In this document: piece by piece, positions 33,198 through 41,370 of the stretch
Layout: every line of letters begins with the position of its first letter
Position numbering within the stretch: position 1 is the first letter of the stretch
Assembly (NCBI RefSeq): GCF_015475875.1
Contig: NZ_JADKYM010000011.1
Span: forward strand, 1 to 64,000
DNA from: Sphingopyxis solisilvae
Lineage (GTDB): Bacteria; Pseudomonadota; Alphaproteobacteria; Sphingomonadales; Sphingomonadaceae
DNA length: 64,000 nucleotides
Direction of reading: 5' to 3'
The notes under the pieces: generated by a model
The model's input: only the letters and a program-made list of their open reading frames with translations
What the model was told of the DNA's origin: nothing
The model's database searches: none
Program-made: the position numbers and the translations under genes

Positions 33198-36100
33198 CTA
33201 TCTTCCCAGCAACCCGCGCGCTTGGCCCGCAATATGCGACAGCATCGCGCCATTGGGGTTGGGAATGGTGCGCGCGCGTTCCACGGTGGCGCGGAACTGT
33301 TCGACACGCGGGGCATGATCGGCGAGCCATTTGGTGACCGCCGTGTCGAGGTCACCTTTGGGCAGTCCCGCCAGGAAGGTCAGCCGCATCTGCTGGAAAT
33401 CGCGCGCCAGGCTGTTGACCAGCAGGCGTTCCCACGGGTCGGCGGGGCTCATATGCGCCGCCAGCGTCTGCGCCCAGTCGAGCCCCAGCGCCTCGCCCAG
33501 ATGGGTGAAGGCGTGGGTCACCGCGACCTCGTCGTCGCCGCGCCGTTCGGCCAGGTCGACGATGCCGATCGCGCCGTCGGTCTTGAACAATCGCACCACC
33601 GCCGCCGTCAGCGCCTCGGGGGCGCCCGCGTCGAGCAATTGCTGGCTCAGCATGTCCCACTGCCGCTTGACCGAGGCACTGAGCAGCCCGTCGACGCTGG
33701 CGTTCAGACGATCGACGCCGGGTTCGAGCCGCGCGACGACCGGCCCCGGCTGCGACAGCGACTGCGTCACGCGCAGCAGATCGGCCATCTGCGACGTCAT
33801 TGCCGACGCAGCCTGAGTAAACAGCGACAGGCGGATGCCCTCGTCGATCCTGGCCGTGTCGAGCGCGGTCCAGATCGCCGGCAGGTCGAGCAACCGTTCG
33901 ACCGCGACAAACGCCGCCGCGACATCGCCGAGCGCACAGCCTTCTTCCTCGACCAGTTCGAAGGGGTGGACGATGCCCATGCGGTTGACGATGCGGTTGG
34001 CGATCTTGGTCGCGATGATTTCGCGGCGCAGTTGGTGGTCGGCAATTGCCGTCGCAAAGTCGCGCTGCATCTCGGCCGGGAAAGCCGCGGCCAGGTCGCT
34101 CGCCAGCGCCGGGTCGTCGGGCAGGGCGCTGTTCTCGATCGCGTCCTGCAAAGCCAGCTTCGCGGTCGACAGCAACACCGCGAGTTCGGGCCGCGTCAGC
34201 CCGCGTCCCTCGGCCGAGCGGCGGAGCAGTTCGTCATTCGCAGCCAGCCCCTCGACCTTGCGGTCGAGCCGTCCCGACGCCTCGAACGTCTCCATAATCC
34301 GCACCAGCGACGGCACCGCCGCCGATCCGCCCTTTTCGGCGATCGACAGCGCCAGCGCCTGCAACCGGTTATCCTCGAGCACCAGGTCGGCCACATTGTC
34401 GGTCATGCGGACCAGCAACGCGTCGCGGTCTTCCTGGCTAAGGCGTCCTTCCGCCATCTCGCGATTGAGCGCGATCTTGATATTGACCTCGTTATCCGAA
34501 CAATCGACGCCCGCGCTGTTGTCGATGAAGTCGGTGTTGATGCGGCCGCCCTTCGCCGCAAAGGCGATGCGCGCCGCCTGCGTAACGCCCAGGTTCGCTC
34601 CTTCGCCGACCGCGCGGACGCGCAGATCCTCGGCATCGACGCGCAACGCGTCGTTGGCGGGGTCGCCGACCTCGGCATTGTTCTGGCTTGCCGCCTTTAT
34701 GTAGGTGCCGATGCCGCCGAACCACAACAGGTCGACCGGCGCCTTCAGGATCGCCGAGATCAGCGAGCCAGGGTCTATTTCGCTGACCGACAGGCCGAGC
34801 AGCGCCTGCACTTCGGGGGAGAGCGGAATGCTCTTCTGGCTGCGCGGGAAGACGCCGCCGCCCTTCGAGATCAGCTTCTTGTTATAATCGTCCCAGCTCG
34901 ACCGCGGCAGATTGAACATCCGCTCGCGTTCCTTCCAGCTTTTCGCCGGAGCGGGATCGGGGTCGAGGAAGATGTGGCGGTGGTCGAAGGCGGCGCAAAG
35001 CTTGATCGCCTTGGACAGCAGCATCCCGTTGCCGAACACGTCGCCCGACATATCGCCGCACCCGACGACGCGGATCGTGTCGCTCTGCACATCGACGCCC
35101 ATTTCGGCGAAATGGCGCTGGACCGAAACCCACGCGCCCTTTGCGGTGATGCCCATCGCCTTGTGGTCATAGCCCTTCGACCCGCCACTGGCGAAGGCAT
35201 CGCCGAGCCAGAAGTCGCGCTCCATCGCCAGCGCGTTCGCCACGTCGGAAAAGGTCGCCGTCCCCTTGTCAGCGGCCACAACGAAATAAGGATCGTCACC
35301 GTCGCGGATCGCCACCCCTTTGGGATGCACGACCTTGCCCGCCACCAGATTGTCGGTGATCGACAGCAGGGAGCGGATGAAGATGCGATAGCATTCGGTG
35401 CCTTCGGCAAACCACGCATCGCGATCGAGCGCCGCGTCGGGCAGCGCCTTGGGATAGAAACCGCCCTTGGCGCCGGTCGGCACGATCACGGCATTCTTCA
35501 CGCGCTGCGCTTTCATCAGCCCCAGGATTTCGGTGCGGAAGTCGTCGCGGCGGTCGGACCAGCGCAGCCCGCCGCGCGCCACCGGACCGGCGCGCAGGTG
35601 GACACCCTCGACCCGCGGTGAATAGACCCAAACTTCACGCCAGGGCAGCGGCTTGGGCAGGCCGGGCACGAGGCTGGAATCGATCTTGAACGCCAGCGCC
35701 TCCGCCGCGGCGGGCGCAAAGGCATTGGTGCGCAGCGTCGCGCCGATGACGGCGTGGAACAGGCGCAGGATGCGATCCTCGTCGATCGACTTGATATCGG
35801 CAAAGCCCGCCAGAATATCGGCATCGAGCGCCGCGGCGCGTTCGTCGTCGCGCTGCTTCGGATCGTGCAGCGCCTGGAACCGCTCGATCAGCGCTTTCGT
35901 CAATGCCGGCGCATGGCGCAGCGCGCTGACGACGGTGTCCATGCCATAGGCCGACCCGCCCTGCCGCAGATAGCGGAACCAGGCGCGCAACCACACGATC
36001 GCGCGCGGGTCGATCTGGTTGGTCAGCACCAGTTCGTTGAACGCGTCATTTTCCGCCCGGCCGTCGAGCACCGCGGCGATCGCGCCCTCGATCACTTCGG

Positions 36101-37916
36101 CATAAGGCAGCAGCGCCAGTTCGTCGACCGACGCGGGCAGGCGCAGGGTGAAGTCGTGGATGACGATCGGCGACTCGTCGCCGTCGTCGCTCCCGTGCGT
36201 CCGCGCCTGATTGAGCGCGGTCGGGATTTCCTCGAGCACCTCGAACCCGAAATGTTCGAGCGCGGGAACGACGTCCGACAAGGCGAGCGGGCCGGCGGCA
36301 CTATACACCTTCAGTCGCAGGCGGTCGTCACCGTCGAGGCTCTTTTTCGCCAGCCGCACGCTGCGCGGCTTGTCGGCGTCGAGGTCGCGCAGCCGCAATA
36401 TGTCGCGCGCCGCCTCTTCGGGATTGTAAAGATTGCGGTAATTGGGCGGAAACATCGGCGAAAAACGGGCCGCAAGCGCCGCGGCACGGCCCGGATCGCT
36501 GCGCTTGGCCAGCGCCGCCTCGACCTCGGGCTGCCAGCCGCGCACCATCTGTTCGAGCTGGGCGTTGAGCGCCCCGGTATCGGGAACCACCCCGCCGCTG
36601 CGCAGGTCGAGCGTGTAGCGCAGCAATGCGGCGCCGCCATCCTCGAGCACCATCGTCCAGCCGATGACCCCGGCTTTCGCTTCGCGCACCAGCATCGCCT
36701 CGACCGCGATGCGGCGGCCGGTCGATACCTCGTCGCGCGGCAGCCAGACAAAGGCGAACAAATGCCGGCCCAGCGCGCTGCGCACCGTCACAATTTTCGG
36801 CCGTGGCCGGTCGGTGATCGACATCGAGGTGAGGACAAGATCTTCGAGCGAGGCACCGTCGAACGCAATCAACAGGTCGTGCGGCAATGCGGTCAGCGCA
36901 TGCGCCAGCGCCTTGCCCGCGTGACCGGCCGGATCGAAACCGAATTTGGCCATCAGCGCTTCGAGCTGCGCGCGCAGCACCGGTACCTTGGCGGGCGGGG
37001 TCGACAGCGCCGCGCTGGTCCACAGACCGGCATGGATCGACAGGCGGTCGACCTTTTTGCCCTTCAGTTCGGGGACGATCACCAGGTCGAGCAGGACGCG
37101 GCGATGCACCGCCGACAGGCGGTTCGATTTGATGAGCAACGGCGCGCGGCCACCGGCATCGAACCACGCAAAGGCGGCTTCGAGCGCTGCCGGCGACAGC
37201 AGCTGGCTATCGCTGCTCTCGCTGACCCCCAGCGGCTCGTGAAGCTTGCCGTCGCGCGAGCGCCACTCATGGCCAAGCTGCGTCATCGCGCCACCTTCGA
37301 ACCAGCGCAGCAGTTCGGCGCCCTCGCCCTCGACGCGCATCGCGGCGTCGGCCAGCATCGCGGCGCGCATCGCGCGCCAGTCGCGCACCGCGGCGCGCAC
37401 GTCGCCGAGCGCCGCCTCCAGCGCGTCGAGCAGACGCCGCCGCGCCCGCGCGTCGCCGCGCTCGAGTTCCATATAAATCACCGACTCGCGGGCCGGGCCG
37501 CTGCCCGCATCGGTCAGATGCCCCTCGCCATCGCGTTTCACCGCCACGACCGGGTGCAGGATACGGTGGACGGCCAGCCCTTGCGCGGTGACGACCTGCG
37601 AGGTCGAGTCGACCAAGAATGGCATGTCGTCGTTGACGATGACCAGCCGCATACGGCGGTCGGTGCCGTCGGCGGCCATCGGTTCGAGCAGCAGCGACGG
37701 GGTTTGGGGCTTCCGGTCGAGCGAGGCGCGGCCGACGAACTGGCTCGCCTCCGCCAGCGCCGCCTTGTCCATATCGTCGCCCTCGCCCGGCAGCGCGCTG
37801 CCGCGCAGGGCGGCAAGATAGGCGGCGGCGATTTTGGCGGGGATTTTTGCGGTGGTGGCGGTCGGCGTGTCCGTTTCCGGCGTGTCGGACGAATCTTGAG
37901 GCATAAGGTGCAACAT
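33198..37916 (-). CDS. gdhZ: NAD-specific glutamate dehydrogenase, large (about 180 kDa) type
   Basis: 1572 residues. Oxidatively deaminates glutamate to 2-oxoglutarate with NAD+. The N-terminal half contains regulatory ACT-like modules (RMRLVIVNDDMPFLVDSTSQVV) and the core has GGLRWSDRRDDFRTEILGLMKAQRVKNA, IVPTGAKGGFYPK and VVGCGDMSGDVFGNGMLLS. The C-terminal part is helical. Length and plan match the L_180 family, including GdhZ of Caulobacter, where the enzyme also influences FtsZ. The start is ATG at 37916; MPQDSSDTPETD four codons later is possible. Transcribed alone, with a palindrome just after the stop. Confidence 0.95.
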   Translation of the reverse strand: MLHLMPQDSSDTPETDTPTATTAKIPAKIAAAYLAALRGSALPGEGDDMDKAALAEASQFVGRASLDRKPQTPSLLLEPMAADGTDRRMRLVIVNDDMPFLVDSTSQVVTAQGLAVHRILHPVVAVKRDGEGHLTDAGSGPARESVIYMELERGDARARRRLLDALEAALGDVRAAVRDWRAMRAAMLADAAMRVEGEGAELLRWFEGGAMTQLGHEWRSRDGKLHEPLGVSESSDSQLLSPAALEAAFAWFDAGGRAPLLIKSNRLSAVHRRVLLDLVIVPELKGKKVDRLSIHAGLWTSAALSTPPAKVPVLRAQLEALMAKFGFDPAGHAGKALAHALTALPHDLLIAFDGASLEDLVLTSMSITDRPRPKIVTVRSALGRHLFAFVWLPRDEVSTGRRIAVEAMLVREAKAGVIGWTMVLEDGGAALLRYTLDLRSGGVVPDTGALNAQLEQMVRGWQPEVEAALAKRSDPGRAAALAARFSPMFPPNYRNLYNPEEAARDILRLRDLDADKPRSVRLAKKSLDGDDRLRLKVYSAAGPLALSDVVPALEHFGFEVLEEIPTALNQARTHGSDDGDESPIVIHDFTLRLPASVDELALLPYAEVIEGAIAAVLDGRAENDAFNELVLTNQIDPRAIVWLRAWFRYLRQGGSAYGMDTVVSALRHAPALTKALIERFQALHDPKQRDDERAAALDADILAGFADIKSIDEDRILRLFHAVIGATLRTNAFAPAAAEALAFKIDSSLVPGLPKPLPWREVWVYSPRVEGVHLRAGPVARGGLRWSDRRDDFRTEILGLMKAQRVKNAVIVPTGAKGGFYPKALPDAALDRDAWFAEGTECYRIFIRSLLSITDNLVAGKVVHPKGVAIRDGDDPYFVVAADKGTATFSDVANALAMERDFWLGDAFASGGSKGYDHKAMGITAKGAWVSVQRHFAEMGVDVQSDTIRVVGCGDMSGDVFGNGMLLSKAIKLCAAFDHRHIFLDPDPAPAKSWKERERMFNLPRSSWDDYNKKLISKGGGVFPRSQKSIPLSPEVQALLGLSVSEIDPGSLISAILKAPVDLLWFGGIGTYIKAASQNNAEVGDPANDALRVDAEDLRVRAVGEGANLGVTQAARIAFAAKGGRINTDFIDNSAGVDCSDNEVNIKIALNREMAEGRLSQEDRDALLVRMTDNVADLVLEDNRLQALALSIAEKGGSAAVPSLVRIMETFEASGRLDRKVEGLAANDELLRRSAEGRGLTRPELAVLLSTAKLALQDAIENSALPDDPALASDLAAAFPAEMQRDFATAIADHQLRREIIATKIANRIVNRMGIVHPFELVEEEGCALGDVAAAFVAVERLLDLPAIWTALDTARIDEGIRLSLFTQAASAMTSQMADLLRVTQSLSQPGPVVARLEPGVDRLNASVDGLLSASVKRQWDMLSQQLLDAGAPEALTAAVVRLFKTDGAIGIVDLAERRGDDEVAVTHAFTHLGEALGLDWAQTLAAHMSPADPWERLLVNSLARDFQQMRLTFLAGLPKGDLDTAVTKWLADHAPRVEQFRATVERARTIPNPNGAMLSHIAGQARGLLGR

Positions 37917-38066
37917 CCCGAACGAAGGTGGGGATCCCTGCCGACGATCGGCGGGGGTCCGTTCGCTCTTGCTCCTATGCGCCTCTGCCGCGCGCGGCTC
38001 AACCCTCGTTCGCGCGGCCGCGTTAATTTATTTCAATTTCGGGTTTGACTGTTGCGCGGGCGTCGT

Positions 38067-39398
38067 TCAGCCGCCGGTGATCGGCACCGCTTTGCGCGCC
38101 AGCTTGCCGACCAGCGCCGGATCGTCGGCCGCTTTCGCCACAATACCGATGTGACCGCCGGGCATCGTCCGCGCGATCAGCACGACGAACTCGGCGTCGC
38201 CAGCATCATGCTCGAGGATGATTGCCGGATGGGCGCTACGCAGCGCGGCGAGCTTTTCGTCGCCGCGATCTGGTGCCACGCCATCGGGCTTGCGGCGCGC
38301 GCGCGCATCCTTGACCAGCCCCTTCAGCCCGCCCGGATAGCGGTCGAGATAGGCGGCAAGTTCGCCTTGGCCGACCCCCTCTTCGCGGGCATGGCCCAGC
38401 ACACAGGCATATTCGGCAAGCCGCGTCTTGTCGTAACCCGCGCCGAACACCAGCTTCACAACCGGCGTCATCGGCGCCCGCGGCTGCGCCTTCAGCCCGG
38501 CATCGTCGAGCAGCGCGGCAAAGGCGTCGGGTTGCTGCTCGGCGGCAAGCGCAAAATCCCACGCCTTGGCGACCGCCTGGTACAGAGCGCCACGGCTGCG
38601 GCTGTCGGCGGCGACGGCCCGTTCCGCCGTTTCGCGCGCCAGCGCCAGCCAGTCGGCGAGTTCGGCATCGGCGGCGGGCGGGTCGAACTCCGCCTCCCCA
38701 GCCGGCTCCGGCATCGCGTCATCGCCCGCGAGCGCCGCAAAACCCGGCATCGCGTCGGCCGCCGCTTCGTCATCCAGATGTTCGCTGTCCGGACCGTCGG
38801 CCCACACCGGTACCGGCGCGGTCAACGGCGCGGCGCTGCGCAGCGCCTGTTCGACCGACAATTGCAGTTCGGCCTCCTGGTCGGCGGGCGCCGCTTCCTT
38901 CCAGTTGATCACCCCCATGATGAAGTCGATCGTGTCGTCGTCGGACGAAAAGGGCAGCAAGATGCCGCGGTACATGATCGTCAGCCCGCGGTCGTTGACG
39001 AATTCGGCCTCGAAGCCGATCGGCGCGCGGTTGGCGATGATCTGCAAATAATGGTCGGTCAGCCGCGACAGCAGCGACCGGCCCGGGATCTGGCTGATGT
39101 AATGGACGTCCTCGCCGATCTGCGATTCCTCGCGCAGCCGCTCACCCAGAAAGGCGATACCGGGATTTTCGACACCCGCGGTAAAATCGAGCAGCACCGA
39201 ATGCGCGCCGAAATCGGCGCCCTCCAGATCGAGATCCTCGACCGAGGGATAGGCGCGGTCGGCCAGCAACGATGCCCAGTAATTATAGGCGCGGACCTGC
39301 ATGCGCCGTTCGTCGACGCCGACCGACGCGGGCGCGTCGATCGCCGCATCGTCCTGATCGTGGCTGCCTGCCAACAGGCCGCGCATGCTGTCCATCAT
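38067..39398 (-). CDS. PAS-like domain protein (PAS_5 type) with C-terminal extension
   Basis: 443 residues. The N-terminal region (about 35-160) reads RAYNYWASLLADRAYPSVEDLDLEGADFG, VLLDFTAGVENPGIAFLGERLREE, IPGRSLLSRLTDHYLQIIANRAPIGFEAEF, the pattern of the alphaproteobacterial PAS_5 family. The middle is acidic and low complexity. The C-terminal part (about 300-443) contains PVVKLVFGAGYDKTRLAEYACVLGHAREEGV, which I do not recognise. Role is probably sensory or regulatory. Two ATGs open the gene. A promoter with palindromic sites lies 190 bp upstream, downstream of the tetR stop, so it is a candidate TetR target. Confidence 0.72.
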   Translation of the reverse strand: MMDSMRGLLAGSHDQDDAAIDAPASVGVDERRMQVRAYNYWASLLADRAYPSVEDLDLEGADFGAHSVLLDFTAGVENPGIAFLGERLREESQIGEDVHYISQIPGRSLLSRLTDHYLQIIANRAPIGFEAEFVNDRGLTIMYRGILLPFSSDDDTIDFIMGVINWKEAAPADQEAELQLSVEQALRSAAPLTAPVPVWADGPDSEHLDDEAAADAMPGFAALAGDDAMPEPAGEAEFDPPAADAELADWLALARETAERAVAADSRSRGALYQAVAKAWDFALAAEQQPDAFAALLDDAGLKAQPRAPMTPVVKLVFGAGYDKTRLAEYACVLGHAREEGVGQGELAAYLDRYPGGLKGLVKDARARRKPDGVAPDRGDEKLAALRSAHPAIILEHDAGDAEFVVLIARTMPGGHIGIVAKAADDPALVGKLARKAVPITGG

Positions 39399-39527
39399 CT
39401 ATCCCCAGCCGAATACATCGGCGGGTTTTATGCACCAGAACTGGTAAAAGCGGCGTAAACGATCGCCGAAAGCGTGGCGCGAACGTGCCGGTTGGCGCTG
39501 GGCGCGGCCCTGCGCCGATAAGGTTTC

Positions 39528-39557
39528 GGCCGCCCGGCGATTCATCGCCCGGCGGCC
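39528..39557. repeat. GC-rich inverted repeat in the leader of the PAS-like gene
   Basis: GGCCGCCCGGCGAT (39528-39541) and ATCGCCCGGCGGCC (39544-39557) pair with one mismatch around a two-base loop. It would fold in the 5' leader if transcription starts at the promoter near 39590. No T run follows on the minus strand. Confidence 0.65.
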
Positions 39558-39581
39558 GATCGGGGGGAGAGCCCGTTTATG

Positions 39582-39640
39582 TACTAATTGGTATAGTAAT
39601 CTGCCCTTGCCGGGTCAAGCATGTATTATACCGGTCGGTA
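39582..39640 (-). promoter_or_regulatory. Candidate promoter with two TetR-type palindromes
   Basis: On the minus strand TTGACC (39618-39613), a 17-nt spacer and TATACC (39595-39590) form a promoter. It is flanked by two related 12-bp near-palindromes: TACCGGTCGGTA (39629-39640, plus-strand reading) upstream of the -35, and TACTAATTGGTA (39582-39593) over the -10. Each is palindromic at 10 of 12 positions. The arrangement fits repression by the TetR encoded just upstream. Confidence 0.55.
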
Positions 39641-39649
39641 CAATTTTTT

Positions 39650-40261
39650 TCAGCGGCCGGGCCACAGCTTCAGGCTGGTTTCGACCAGCCGTTCGAGCTC
39701 GGCGCGCGTTGCGCCGGCACCGGCCTGGACCGCCATGCCCTGGTTCACCGCGATCAGGAACTGCGCCAGCCCGTCGGGATTGGTGTCGGCAGAAAAATCG
39801 CCCGCGTCCCGCGCGCGGGCGAAGCGCTCGCGCATCGCCTGCTGGATCGCCGCGCCGCGCGCGACGACGGCCTTGCGGACGCATTCGGCTTCGGCGCCGC
39901 AGGCCACCGAGTTGATGACTTCCAGACAACCATCGGGATTGTCGGGACAGCTGTACAGGTCGAGCGCGCCGTACATCAGCCGCTCGGCCACCCCGCGCGC
40001 GGTCGGCGCTTCGAGCGCCGCCCGCATGAAATCGGCCTTTTCGCGCTCGTACAGGTCGAGCGCCTTGTTGAACAACGCTTCCTTGTTGCCAAAGGCGGCA
40101 TAAAGGCTGGGCTTGGTGATCCCCATCGCCTCGGTCAAATCGGCCATCGACGCGCCTTCATAGCCTTTCGACCAGAACACGCGCAGCGCCGCCGCGAGCG
40201 CCGCATCGACGCAAAATTCGCGGGGGCGCCCTTTCGGCGCCGTGGCAGCATCGACTTCCAT
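39650..40261 (-). CDS. TetR/AcrR family transcriptional regulator
   Basis: 203 residues from the ATG at 40261 (MEVDAATAPKGRPREF). The helix-turn-helix is at about residues 20-60 (ALAAALRVFWSKGYEGASMADLTEAMGITKPSLYAAFGNKEALFNKALD), canonical for TetR. The C-terminal ligand domain includes CPDNPDGCLEVINSVACGAEAE with three cysteines, and AQFLIAVNQGMAVQAGAGATRAELE. Effector unknown. Its own promoter carries a similar 12-bp element over the -10, so autorepression is likely. The downstream PAS-like gene may be a second target. Confidence 0.92.
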   Translation of the reverse strand: MEVDAATAPKGRPREFCVDAALAAALRVFWSKGYEGASMADLTEAMGITKPSLYAAFGNKEALFNKALDLYEREKADFMRAALEAPTARGVAERLMYGALDLYSCPDNPDGCLEVINSVACGAEAECVRKAVVARGAAIQQAMRERFARARDAGDFSADTNPDGLAQFLIAVNQGMAVQAGAGATRAELERLVETSLKLWPGR

Positions 40262-40299
40262 AACGGCTGGTATATAAGTGAGCGGGCGTCGAAAGTCCA
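40261..40299 (-). promoter_or_regulatory. Candidate tetR promoter and operator
   Basis: On the minus strand TGGACT (40299-40294), a 17-nt spacer and TATATA (40276-40271) lie just before the tetR ATG. TAACGGCTGGTA (40261-40272, plus reading) overlaps the -10 and the start codon and resembles the two palindromes downstream of the gene (9 of 12 positions to TACCGGTCGGTA in one orientation). Confidence 0.45.
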
Positions 40300-40348
40300 G
40301 CAATGCCCCGCGTATCACCCGGGGCCGGATTATTTTGGCGCGAAGTGC

Positions 40349-40422
40349 TGGAGGCCCGAGCCGGAATCGAACCGGCGTATACGGATTTGCAGTCCGCTGC
40401 GTCACCACTCCGCCATCGGGCC
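40349..40422 (-). tRNA. tRNA-Cys (GCA)
   Basis: The minus strand folds as a cloverleaf. Acceptor GGCCCGA pairs with TCGGGCC; D stem GCG/CGC; anticodon stem GCGGA/TCCGT with loop CTGCAAA, giving anticodon GCA; T arm GCCGG TTCGATT CCGGC. Discriminator T and CCA are encoded. 74 nt with CCA, a single tRNA upstream of tetR. Confidence 0.97.
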
Positions 40423-40590
40423 TCATGCCAATTTGCCGCATCGCGAACGACGGGCCGGGTGTTGGACGGCGCCGCTAGTGAGGGGCTTTATCGCCATTGT
40501 CAAGGATTCGCCGGTACGGGCGATTCCGCCCGCCAATCCGGGCTTGGCGCCACCCGCGATGCCCGCTATGCGCGTGTTTGCGGGTTTGGG

Positions 40591-40612
40591 CTGTATTATT
40601 ATTGCAATACAG
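40591..40612. promoter_or_regulatory. Inverted repeat CTGTATT-N8-AATACAG upstream of pcm-tolC
   Basis: Perfect 7-bp arms around ATTATTGC in the 251-bp gap between tRNA-Cys and pcm; an A/T-rich patch in a GC-rich region. It ends 61 bp before the pcm start and could be an operator or promoter core. TATTAT within it could serve as a -10. Confidence 0.45.
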
Positions 40613-40673
40613 CACCCGTTGCTCTACAGCGGCCCTGCACGAGTTCAGGCTTTACAGAATCGGGAAATGGCGG

Positions 40674-41336
40674 ATGGCGACCCAGTTTAGTGAAATCACG
40701 GCGGCGGACATGCGGTCCGCGATGATCGACAGCCAACTGCGCACGAACGATGTCGTCGATCCTGCGGTTATCGACGCGATGGGCTCGACCGCGCGCGAAG
40801 CGCATGTGCCCCCCGCGCTTGCCAGCGTCGCCTATATGGACCGCGCCATCGCGCTGGGCAACGGTCGCGCCCTGAACCCTCCGCTGGTGACCGGCCGGAT
40901 GCTGGTGGCTGCTGACATACGCCCGGGGATGCGCCTGCTGCTGATCGGGAGCGCGACCGGCTATACCGCTGCCCTGGTCGCGCAAATGGGCGCCGAGGTT
41001 CACGCGGTCGAAGAAGATGACGAACTGATGGCGATGGCCAAAGCCGCGATCGGCGACACGAACATCCAATGGATTACCGGCCCGCTCGCCGCCGGCGCGC
41101 CCGATGCGGCACCCTTTGACCGCATTATCATCGACGGCGCGATCGAGGCTTTGCCCGACGCGCTTGCCGATCAACTCGCCGAAGGCGGCCGCCTGATCGC
41201 GGCGCTGCGTGATGGCGCGGTGACGCGGCTGGTTCAGGGGGTCAAGGCCGGCGGCGTCGTGCCGCTACGCAGCTTTGCCGACATGGACGCAGCCCCGCTC
41301 CCCGGATTCGCGACCCCGGCAGGCTTCCGTTTCTAA
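40674..41336 (+). CDS. pcm: Protein-L-isoaspartate O-methyltransferase-like protein
   Basis: 220 residues from the ATG at 40674. N-terminus ADMRSAMIDSQLRTNDVVDPAVIDAM matches the PCMT family. The SAM loop reads RLLLIGSATGYTAALVAQMGAEVHAVE instead of the usual VLEIGTGSGY, and the substrate loop is ALGNGRALNPPLVTGRML where standard enzymes have a G(R)TISQP-type sequence. It may therefore be a divergent or altered-activity member. It sits directly before tolC, an arrangement I recall from other sphingomonads. Confidence 0.82.
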   Translation: MATQFSEITAADMRSAMIDSQLRTNDVVDPAVIDAMGSTAREAHVPPALASVAYMDRAIALGNGRALNPPLVTGRMLVAADIRPGMRLLLIGSATGYTAALVAQMGAEVHAVEEDDELMAMAKAAIGDTNIQWITGPLAAGAPDAAPFDRIIIDGAIEALPDALADQLAEGGRLIAALRDGAVTRLVQGVKAGGVVPLRSFADMDAAPLPGFATPAGFRF

Positions 41337-41370
41337 AGCCGTTCCCTCCTAGCTTCAGGCTGATTTGACG

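Noticed and set aside
33222-38048. 799- and 764-codon ORFs antisense to the glutamate dehydrogenase
   Set aside because: Mirror frames of one well-defined gene; no motif or credible ribosome site.
39399-39545. 48-codon ORF in the PAS-like gene leader, ending exactly at the PAS ATG
   Set aside because: A leader peptide is possible, but no Shine-Dalgarno is visible, codon use is atypical and the translation has no fold-like pattern.
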